A DNA stretch of 64,000 nucleotides from Streptomyces sp. NRRL B-24484. Lineage in GTDB: Bacteria > Actinomycetota > Actinomycetes > Streptomycetales > Streptomycetaceae. Within the stretch, counting starts at the first letter, position 1. Each line of letters opens with the position of its first letter. A program made the position numbers and the translations under genes. The notes under the pieces were generated by a model, which was not told the DNA's origin, made no database searches, and saw nothing but the letters and a program-made list of their open reading frames with translations. The DNA is taken from NCBI RefSeq assembly GCF_000717715.1, contig NZ_JOAI01000023.1, positions 142,926-206,925 of the forward strand, given 5' to 3'. Positions 57,436-64,000 of this stretch are shown here, piece after piece.

Positions 57436-59427
57436 TCAGCAGGTGAGCCGGGCGTCCGCCCAGTCCGCGACGTCCAGCAGCGCGAAGCCGCCTTCCGCCC
57501 GCTCGGCGACCAACCGGATCGAGCGCTGGCCCGCCAGCGGCGCGTGCACCCGCACCGGCCGCCCGCCCGCCCGCACCGGACCGGAGCTCCACAGCACCGA
57601 ACCGTCCTCGCCCAGCACGCCGAACACCACGCTGCCGCGCCCCACCGCCAGGTCGTCCGGCCCGACCACCGCGTCGAACGCGGTGCAGCTGCGGTTCAGG
57701 TCCACCGCCAACCGGGACGGCACGTGCACGCTCAGCGCATGCCGGTACCACTGGCCGGCCATCCACAGCCCCGGGCGCCGCGCCAGCGCCCCGCCGCCGC
57801 GCCGGATGCTCGGCCGGCCCTCGTCCTCGGCGTCCCGGCGCCCGGATCCGGCGAACGGCAGGTCGTCCAGCCAGAACGCGGTGGCCGACGGCGTGGGCGT
57901 CGGGCTCGGGGTGGGCGTGGGCTCCGGGGACGGCGGCTCGGGAACCGGGCTCGACGGCTCCGGGGTCCGCACCGGGGACGGCGGCTCCACCGTCGCCGAC
58001 CCGCTCGGCGACGGGACGACCGGCGCGGCGAGCGGCGAACGCCGCGGCGGCGCCGGCTCCACCGGCCGCACCTCGGGCGACGGACTCTCCGACGGCGTCG
58101 GCCCCGGCGGCTGCACCGCCGGGGGGTGCGCCGACGACACCACGGCCGCCCGCGGCGCGGCCTCCGGCGACACGTCCGGACCGCTCAGCGCCCAGGCAGC
58201 CACGGCCGCAGCGGCCAGGGCCACGCTCGCCGCGATCCCGGCCTTCGCCGCGACCCCCAGCCCCTCACCGGCCACCGCCCCGATCGCACCGCCCGAACCG
58301 CCCGCCGAGGCACCGCCCGCCGCGGCCGCCCCGGAAGAAGCAGCCCCACCGGTCACCGCGGCACCCGCCGCACCCGCCACCGCGGCACCGCCGAGCACCG
58401 CCCCCGCCGCGGCCGCCTTCGCGAACGCCCCGGTACCGACCCACAGCAGGACACCGCCCGGCAGCACCGCCCGCAGACTGTGGTTGATGTCCGTGAGCTC
58501 CACACAGGCCGCCGTGCAGCGGGCGCACCCCTGCACGTGCCGGCCGACCTCCGCCGAGGCCCGCTTGCGCAGCGACCCGCGGGCGTACGCACCGAGCCGG
58601 TTCGCGTACGCCGCACACCCCTGCTCCTGGCTGCCCGACACGTGCGCCTGCAGGAAGGCCGCGGCCAGCCGGTCCCGCGCCCGGTGCGCCTGCACCGCGG
58701 TCGCGTTCGCCGTCTTGCCGAGCATCACCGCGACCGCCTTCGGCGACTCCCGCTCGACCTCGGTGTGCCACAGCACCACCCGGTCGTCCTCCGGCAGCCC
58801 GGCGTACGCCCGCATGACCATCCGCTGGTCGGCCAGCGCCATCGCCCAGGCGTCCGCACCCGGGTCCGCCAGGTCGCAGTCGATCGCGGCACCCGCCGTG
58901 CCCTGCGCGAACGAGCCGAAGTCGTCGACCAGTTGCTCGCGCCGCTCGGTCCGCGCCCACGCGGCCGCCACGTTGCGCACCGCCGTCAGCAGATAGGCGC
59001 GCACCGCGAACTCCGGCCCGCGACCCGCCTTCAACGCCTGCAGCGTCCGGGCGAACACCTCGCCCGCCAGGTCCTCCGCGGTGAAGCTGTCCCGGCAGCA
59101 GGTCCGCGCATAGCGGCGCACCGCCTCGGCGTGCCGGCGGTAGATCTCCTCGTACGCGGTGTCGTCCCCCGCACGTACCCGTGCCGTCAACTCGGCATCG
59201 GACGGGGGACGTTCACCGTCCACCGGATCCGCCGGCGCGGGCACCACGGCCCGCGCCGGGGGCTCCTCGCCGATGAAGGCCTCCGGCGTCACACCGCCCC
59301 GGCCGGCCGCGGCCTGACCGGGCACCCGGCCGGCCAGCGACTCGCGCAACGGCGCACCCGCCTGGTCCGGCACCTGGCCGGACGGGCCCGCACCGGCCCC
59401 CGGCTCACCGCGCTCCTCGGCGCTCAC
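57436..59427 (-). CDS. ECF sigma factor fused to zinc-finger, membrane segment and NPCBM-like sensor
   Basis: A 663-residue single polypeptide. Sigma region 2 lies near 85-130 ('RRYARTCCRDSFTAEDLAGEVFARTLQALK'). Sigma region 4-like 'YAGLPEDDRVVLWHTEVERESPKAVAVMLGKTANATAVQAHRARDRL' lies near 215-265. A zf-HC2 zinc finger 'GRHVQGCARCTAACVEL' (HxxxCxxC) is near 297. A hydrophobic helix 'AGIAASVALAAAAVAAWAL' is near 395, followed by a Pro/Ser/Glu linker. The last 140 residues ('GGQWYRHALSVHVPSR...NRSCTAFDAVVGPDDLAVGRGSVVFGVLGEDGSVLW' type) resemble an NPCBM carbohydrate-binding module. Sigma factor, anti-sigma-like finger and extracytoplasmic sensor are thus one molecule, as in ECF52-like factors. 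The start is uncertain: GTG at 59427 or a later GTG. Confidence 0.85.
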   Translation of the reverse strand: MSAEERGEPGAGAGPSGQVPDQAGAPLRESLAGRVPGQAAAGRGGVTPEAFIGEEPPARAVVPAPADPVDGERPPSDAELTARVRAGDDTAYEEIYRRHAEAVRRYARTCCRDSFTAEDLAGEVFARTLQALKAGRGPEFAVRAYLLTAVRNVAAAWARTERREQLVDDFGSFAQGTAGAAIDCDLADPGADAWAMALADQRMVMRAYAGLPEDDRVVLWHTEVERESPKAVAVMLGKTANATAVQAHRARDRLAAAFLQAHVSGSQEQGCAAYANRLGAYARGSLRKRASAEVGRHVQGCARCTAACVELTDINHSLRAVLPGGVLLWVGTGAFAKAAAAGAVLGGAAVAGAAGAAVTGGAASSGAAAAGGASAGGSGGAIGAVAGEGLGVAAKAGIAASVALAAAAVAAWALSGPDVSPEAAPRAAVVSSAHPPAVQPPGPTPSESPSPEVRPVEPAPPRRSPLAAPVVPSPSGSATVEPPSPVRTPEPSSPVPEPPSPEPTPTPSPTPTPSATAFWLDDLPFAGSGRRDAEDEGRPSIRRGGGALARRPGLWMAGQWYRHALSVHVPSRLAVDLNRSCTAFDAVVGPDDLAVGRGSVVFGVLGEDGSVLWSSGPVRAGGRPVRVHAPLAGQRSIRLVAERAEGGFALLDVADWADARLTC

Positions 59428-59604
59428 CGCCGCACCCCGGCGGCCGCGCGGCCGCAGCGAGCTGCGGGAACACCGCGCAACGGGACAATGGCTCCAAGCA
59501 CGGGCAAAGGATTGCATAGCACAGCGCCGGCCGGAAGCCGGACCTGCCGCGACCCACTCGTACGGGCCGTGCGGGCGACGCCCGCACCACCCCAACTCCC
59601 TTGC

Positions 59605-60393
59605 TCAGCGAGCCTGCAGACCCTGCAACAGGATCTGCAGCAGCCGCTGCGCCGGTGCATCGCCGGGTTGACCCTCCGTCGGCTCGGCGCCGTCCGGGAC
59701 AGCCGTCAGTGCGTGCACCGGGACGGCCGCCGTCAGCACCAGCACCACGTCCGAGACGCTGACCCCGGGACGCAGCTCACCCGCTGCGGCCGCCCGCGCC
59801 ACCAGCGCCGCCACCAACTGCAGCAGCAGCCGCGGATCGGCGTCCGCCGCACCCGGCCCGGCAGCGGCCGACGGCTCCGCCACCACCTCCGGCCCGCGCT
59901 GCTCGGGCACCCGGCCCAGCTCCACCGCGTACCGGAACGCCTCCGGCGGCAGCAGCCGCCCCGCGCCCGACGCGACCGCCCGGCCCAGGAAGCCCGCCAG
60001 CGACTCCCACGCAGCCCCGCCGCCGTACAGCGACTCGCGGGCCTGAGCCGTCAGCCAGGCGACCTCCTCCGCGGCGATCCGGCGGACGAGCACCTCCTTG
60101 CTCGGGAAGCGCCGGTACACCGTGCCGACACCCACGCCGGCCCGGCGGGCCACCTCCTCCATCGGCGCGTCGTAGCCAAGCTCGCCGAACACCTGGCGGG
60201 CCGCCCGCAGCACGCTCTCCAGATTGCGCCGCGCATCCACCCGCAGCCGTCCCGGCCGCCCCGTCCCCGGGCCGGTTGCGACCAGCTCGGACCCGGCGGG
60301 CCCGCGCTGCTCCGGCACCGAGCCGTGGCCCGCCCCGATCCGTCCGTGCACCGGCGACACCACGCCGCCCGCCAGACGTTCCTGATCCGTCAC
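59605..60393 (-). CDS. TetR/AcrR-family repressor
   Basis: A 262-residue repressor. About 45 N-terminal residues precede the helix-turn-helix 'NLESVLRAARQVFGELGYDAPMEEVARRAGVGVGTVYRRFPSKEVLVRRI' (residues 53-102). The ligand domain follows, with a disordered middle (about 170-195). The GTG at 60393 follows GGGAGGG. The 372-base gap to the next gene holds a 7-bp hairpin CCGCACC/GGTGCGG (60438-60455) and no gene. It is divergent from the NADH-dehydrogenase-like gene, which it may control. Confidence 0.87.
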   Translation of the reverse strand: MTDQERLAGGVVSPVHGRIGAGHGSVPEQRGPAGSELVATGPGTGRPGRLRVDARRNLESVLRAARQVFGELGYDAPMEEVARRAGVGVGTVYRRFPSKEVLVRRIAAEEVAWLTAQARESLYGGGAAWESLAGFLGRAVASGAGRLLPPEAFRYAVELGRVPEQRGPEVVAEPSAAAGPGAADADPRLLLQLVAALVARAAAAGELRPGVSVSDVVLVLTAAVPVHALTAVPDGAEPTEGQPGDAPAQRLLQILLQGLQAR

Positions 60394-60437
60394 TTCAACC
60401 CTCCCCCGCGGACGCCGACGGCGCCCGCCCGAACCTT

Positions 60438-60455
60438 CCGCACCCCCCGGTGCGG
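60438..60455. promoter_or_regulatory. Inverted repeat upstream of the TetR gene
   Basis: CCGCACC-CCCC-GGTGCGG is a perfect 7-bp inverted repeat 45 bases upstream of the leftward TetR gene. It may be an operator or leader hairpin. The rest of 60394-60765 shows nothing else I can support. Confidence 0.35.
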
Positions 60456-60765
60456 CCCCAAGCCGTCCGCCACTCAACAGGTGCGGACTAACCCTTCCCC
60501 AGTTCCCCGCCGGCCAGTCGGCCGCCGGGTCGATCGACCCCGACCTTGACGGGGCACAATCCGACCATAGTTCAGGCGAGTTCGTGGCAGAAGCGGACCT
60601 ACCGCCGCCGCTCCTCCACCGGCCGGCAGCCGCCCTCCGGCGACCCGACACCGCCGCACCCGTCCCGCGCGGCAACCTCCGCCACATCCGGCCCATCCGA
60701 TCCCGTTCGCCCTGTGGACAAACGCACCCCGCGCATTGCCTCATTGGAGGGCGTCCCGGCGGGAC

Positions 60766-62142
60766 GTGAAACAGGTCACACGGCCCACGGACGGCAGGGG
60801 GTGCCCCATCAGGATTCTCATCGTCGGCGGCGGATGCGCCGGCATGGCCGCGGCGCTCGTACTGCAACAGGCGCTCGCCCCCCGACTGCGCACCGGGGAC
60901 GCCGAGATCACCGTGGTCGAGCCGCAGCCGTACCTCACCTACCACCCGCTGCTCGCCGAGGTCGCCGCCGGCAGCATCGACCCCCGCCACGTCGTCGTGC
61001 CCCTGCGCCGGGTCCTCCCGCAGTGCCGCGTGCTCACCGCCCGGATCACCCGGATCGACCACGCCGGCCGGACCGCCCAGGTTGACACCGCCCCCCGCGG
61101 CGCCGCCCCGGAACCCACCGAACTCGGCTACGACCACCTGATCCTGACCCCGGGCTCGGTCTCCCGCACCGACCCCGTCCCCGGCCTCGCCGACCACGGC
61201 CTCGGCTTCGGCAGCGTCGGGGAGGCGGTCGCCCTCCGCAACCACGTCCTCGAACAGCTCGACCTCGCCTCCTCCACCCGCGACCCCGAACTCCGCCAGG
61301 CCGCCCTGACCTTCCTCTTCGTCGGAGCCGGCTACGCGGGCGTCGGCGCGATCGCCGAACTGGAGGACATGGCCCGCTACGCCGTCCGCGGCTACCACAA
61401 CCTCACCGCCGACGACCTGCGCTGGGTGCTCGTCGAGGCCACCGACCGGATCCTCCCCCAGGAGAGCGCCGACCTCGCCGCCCACACCCTCGCCGAACTG
61501 CGCGAACGCAGCATCGACGTCCACCTCGGCACCACCCTGGAGTCCGCAGCCGACCAGGTCATGGCCCTCTCCGACGGCAGCCGCTTCGCCGCCCGCACCC
61601 TCGTCTGGACGGCCGGCGTCCGCCCCGCCCCGCTGCTCCGCGACACCGACCTCCCGCTCGACCCCACCGGCCGGGTCCGCTGCCTGCCCACCCTCCAGGT
61701 CCGCGGACCCGGCGGCACCCCGCTCGCGGGCGCCTGGGCGGCCGGCGACTGCGCGGCGGTGCCGGACCCGGCGGCCGAAGGTGCGCTGTGCGCCCCCAAC
61801 GCCCAGCACGCGCTCGCCCAGGCCCGGCTCCTCGCCGAGAACCTGCTGGCCGATCTGGAACGCCGCGACCCGACCGCGTACCGGCCCGAGCGGATCCACT
61901 GCTCCACCTCGCTCGGCCTCGGCCGCGCCGTCGCCCACACCCGCCGCGGCCGGCTCACCGGCCGCCGCGCCTGGTGGCTGCACCGGGCTCGCCACCTGCG
62001 GCGACTGCCCAGCCTCGACCGCCGGGTCCGGGTCTTCACCGACTGGGTCCTCGGCGGGCTCTTCAGCCGCGAGGTCGTCTCGCTCGGCGCCGTGGAGCAC
62101 CCGCGCGCGGAGTTCGAGTCGGGCTTCCTGGAGCGCCCCTAG
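60766..62142 (+). CDS. Type II NADH dehydrogenase-like FAD oxidoreductase
   Basis: A 458-residue flavoprotein of the NDH-2 family, passing electrons from NAD(P)H to quinone at the membrane face. The N-terminal FAD motif is 'IRILIVGGGCAGMAAALVL', with 'LTYHPLLAEVAAGSIDPRHVVVPLR' (family). The NAD motif is 'LTFLFVGAGYAGVGAIAELEDMA'. 'VWTAGVRPAPLL' and the FAD-closing 'GAWAAGDCAAVPD' follow. No ATG stands directly before the FAD motif; the GTG at 60766 gives a short leader (KQVTRPTDGRGCP), and ATG at 60736 is an alternative. It is divergent from the TetR gene. Confidence 0.87.
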   Translation: MKQVTRPTDGRGCPIRILIVGGGCAGMAAALVLQQALAPRLRTGDAEITVVEPQPYLTYHPLLAEVAAGSIDPRHVVVPLRRVLPQCRVLTARITRIDHAGRTAQVDTAPRGAAPEPTELGYDHLILTPGSVSRTDPVPGLADHGLGFGSVGEAVALRNHVLEQLDLASSTRDPELRQAALTFLFVGAGYAGVGAIAELEDMARYAVRGYHNLTADDLRWVLVEATDRILPQESADLAAHTLAELRERSIDVHLGTTLESAADQVMALSDGSRFAARTLVWTAGVRPAPLLRDTDLPLDPTGRVRCLPTLQVRGPGGTPLAGAWAAGDCAAVPDPAAEGALCAPNAQHALAQARLLAENLLADLERRDPTAYRPERIHCSTSLGLGRAVAHTRRGRLTGRRAWWLHRARHLRRLPSLDRRVRVFTDWVLGGLFSREVVSLGAVEHPRAEFESGFLERP

Positions 62143-62271
62143 CGCCCCCGCGTACGCCGGTCTGTAGCGAATGCGCCGGACCGGCGATACGACTTCCGAA
62201 ACGACACCTCCGCCTGACAGGATCTGCCCAGCCGATCATCACGGCCCGTGCTGCCCCGAGCACATCATGTG

Positions 62272-63621
62272 ATGACCACTCAGAAACCGACCAGCCCCCA
62301 CCCGAGGAAGCGGCCGACGTTGAACCTCATGCGCTGGAGCGCCCGGCTCACCGGAGCCCCGAGGCGCACCGCTCCGTCCGCCCCGACCTCGACGGCCACC
62401 GAACCCCTGCCCCTCCCCGGCCCCCGCGACCCGGCCACCGCGACCGTCGCCCTCGACCACCGCGAGATCCACGAGCTGTACGAACTCCGCGGCGTCCTCG
62501 ACCGGCTGCCCGCCCCCGTCGCGGTCACCTACGGTCCGCTCCACCAGCTCGGCTACGCGAACAACGCCTACCGCGAGCTCTTCGGCGAGCGGACCGCCGG
62601 CCTGCCCGCCGCCGACGGACTCCCCGAGCTCACCGCCCTCGGCGTGCTCCCCCTCATGGACCAGGCCCTGCGCGGCGGCCGCCCCCGCAGCGTCAAGGCG
62701 CGCTGCATCCTCGGGCCGGCCGGCAGCCGCTACTACAATGTCTCCTGCGTCCCGCTCGCCCCCGCCGACCCGCCGCTCGGCGCCCTCGACCCCCGGCCCG
62801 GCCCGCGCCCGCCCGCCGGCCTGCTGATCTACGCGGCCGAGGTGACCGACCAGGTCCAGGCCGCCACCCGGGTCCGCGACGCCGAGCGCCGGCAGCGCGA
62901 GGCCGCCGTCACCCTGCAACGCAGCCTCCTCCCGCAGAAGCTCGAACAGCCCGCCGACCTCCGGGTCGCCGCCACCTACCAGCCCGGCGGCGCCGACGCC
63001 GCGGTCGGCGGCGACTGGTACGACGTCATCCGCCTCGGCGCCGGCCGGACGGCCCTGGTCATCGGCGACGTCATGGGCCGGGGCCTGCGCGCCGCCGCCG
63101 TCATGGGCCAGCTCCGGACGGCCGTGCGCGCCTACGCCCGGCTCGACCTGCCCCCGCACGAGGTGATGGGTCTGCTCGACGGCCTCGCCATGGAGATCGA
63201 CGCCAACCAGATCGCCACCTGCACCTACGCCGTCTGGGACCCGGCGCCCGGCACGCTGGAGTACGCCTCCGCCGGGCACCTGCCGCTGCTGCTGCGCTGC
63301 CCCGACGGCAGCGTCCTCCAGAGCGAGGAGCAGAACGGCCCGCCGCTCGGCACCGGCAGCGGCTGCCACGTCTCGCACACCCTCAAGCTGCTGCCCGGGA
63401 CCACCGGCGTCCTCTACACCGACGGTCTCGTCGAACGCCGTGACGAGGACATCGACCACGGGCTCGACCTGCTCGCCCGCACCCTCGCCGGCGCGGCGGG
63501 CGGCCCGGAGGTCGTCTGCGCCCGCCTGCTGCGGGCCATGGGCGTCACCGCCGAGCACGACGACGACGTCGCGGTGCTGGCCTTCCAGCTGCCCCTTGAA
63601 CCCGACGGGTCCGACGTGTAA
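62272..63621 (+). CDS. PAS-linked SpoIIE-type PP2C phosphatase
   Basis: A 449-residue cytoplasmic serine phosphatase, probably acting on anti-anti-sigma factors. The PAS-like domain covers about 70-215 ('PVAVTYGPLHQLGYANNAYRELFGER'). A helical linker with 'RQREAAVTLQRSLLPQKL' leads to the PP2C/SpoIIE domain, with 'GGDWYDVIRLGAGRTALVIGDVMGRGLRAAAVMGQLRTAVRAYA' (metal Asp residues) and 'YTDGLVERRDEDIDHGLDLL'. This is the usual streptomycete RsbU-like arrangement. The ATG at 62272 overlaps the small palindrome CACATCATGTG. No anti-sigma partner is adjacent. Confidence 0.9.
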   Translation: MTTQKPTSPHPRKRPTLNLMRWSARLTGAPRRTAPSAPTSTATEPLPLPGPRDPATATVALDHREIHELYELRGVLDRLPAPVAVTYGPLHQLGYANNAYRELFGERTAGLPAADGLPELTALGVLPLMDQALRGGRPRSVKARCILGPAGSRYYNVSCVPLAPADPPLGALDPRPGPRPPAGLLIYAAEVTDQVQAATRVRDAERRQREAAVTLQRSLLPQKLEQPADLRVAATYQPGGADAAVGGDWYDVIRLGAGRTALVIGDVMGRGLRAAAVMGQLRTAVRAYARLDLPPHEVMGLLDGLAMEIDANQIATCTYAVWDPAPGTLEYASAGHLPLLLRCPDGSVLQSEEQNGPPLGTGSGCHVSHTLKLLPGTTGVLYTDGLVERRDEDIDHGLDLLARTLAGAAGGPEVVCARLLRAMGVTAEHDDDVAVLAFQLPLEPDGSDV

Positions 63622-63769
63622 TGTTCTCCGAGTTGCCTGACAGGGAGCACCGGACGAGCGAACCGCGCGGACGGTCCCGGGGCGGCCAATCCCTTGAAAC
63701 ACCACCTCCCGGCTCGGGCTGGGTCGCGTCTTGTCGCGGCCCTGTGCGAATTCGGCGTGCGCGTTTATA

Positions 63770-64000
63770 GGAATTGCGTTCGGACTGGCGCCGGATTCGC
63801 TTTTCGGAGCGGGGATCGGCTAAGGTTTGAAACGTCGGACGGGCCGTCAGGCCGGTTCCGACAAGGTAGTGAAGAAAGCAAGTCGGTGAAGAGCACGGAC
63901 TCGGATCTGATAAGCTGGGAACACGAAAGAGCGAAACGCCCGGAGGGTCCGCTGGAAGGCGGTCCGAAGGAAGTGTCCGTTCCTTGAGAACTCAACAGCG
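63770..64000 (+). promoter_or_regulatory. Promoter and leader region of an rRNA operon
   Basis: The last 230 bases are more AT-rich and look like a streptomycete rrn upstream region. -10-like TAAGGT (63821-63826) and TAAGCT (63911-63916) suggest two tandem promoters. They are followed by the precursor leader with GGAGGGTCCGCTGGAAGGC and GTTCCTTGAGAACTCAACAG, the segment usually found just before the 16S processing site. The 16S gene itself would begin beyond the window. The first 150 bases after the phosphatase (63622-63770) hold no gene. Confidence 0.75.

Noticed and set aside
1..64000. CRISPR arrays, insertion sequences or prophage
   Set aside because: No regularly spaced repeats, transposase, integrase or att-like duplication was seen anywhere in the window.

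Overview
The window is very GC-rich DNA with the strong third-position G/C bias of a streptomycete-type actinomycete (Streptomyces or Kitasatospora). Supporting markers are a complete conservon (cvnABCD plus two P450s), an NsdA-type regulator, a c-di-AMP (ydaO) riboswitch in front of an M23 peptidase, an initiator tRNA, and what looks like the promoter/leader of an rRNA operon at the right edge. About 58 genes are supported; most other open frames are GC-bias shadows.

Region 1 (1-14.1 kb) is a RiPP-type cluster of the TOMM (thiazole/oxazole-modified peptide) class. Leftward: a YcaO cyclodehydratase fusion, a SagB-type azoline dehydrogenase and the start of an NHLM-type HlyD export subunit cut by the window edge. 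Facing it is a large LAL-type LuxR regulator. Next come a leftward four-gene operon (small secreted protein, 89-aa protein, possible HprK-like protein, VOC protein), a divergent LuxR-tailed regulator, a NodU/CmcH-type O-carbamoyltransferase and a second VOC protein. No precursor peptide was found; it may lie left of position 1.

Region 2 (14.1-28.4 kb) holds metabolism and resistance genes: a beta-phosphoglucomutase-like HAD with a GH65 phosphorylase, a PoxB-type pyruvate oxidase, WYL regulator with MFS pump, XRE-cupin regulator with a DUF6126-like small protein, MocR regulator facing an AhpD-like protein, and a degenerate ABC ATPase/YhgE-Pip/TetR operon under a palindromic operator.

Region 3 (28.4-43.3 kb) contains the conservon with overlapping CYP154- and CYP157-like P450s, a thioesterase, a TetR/hydrolase operon, a tautomerase, the riboswitch-M23 unit, several small-function genes and the initiator tRNA.

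Region 4 (43.3-54.3 kb) contains PrsW, TrmB, LhgO and a TROVE (Ro60-like) protein. Directly upstream of the TROVE gene, on the same strand, lies an array of Y-RNA-like elements: two with circularly permuted tRNA-mimic modules and one minimal stem-loop. This is the most striking find in the window. It is followed by nsdA, a non-coding gap with five perfect hairpins, an asparagine-synthase-like protein with a broken PP-loop, and a universal stress protein.

Region 5 (54.3-64 kb) contains a MarR/MFS pair with a large palindromic operator, a DsbA-like protein, an ECF sigma factor fused to its own zinc finger, membrane segment and NPCBM-like sensor, a TetR regulator, a type II NADH dehydrogenase-like flavoprotein, a PAS-SpoIIE phosphatase, and the rRNA operon leader.
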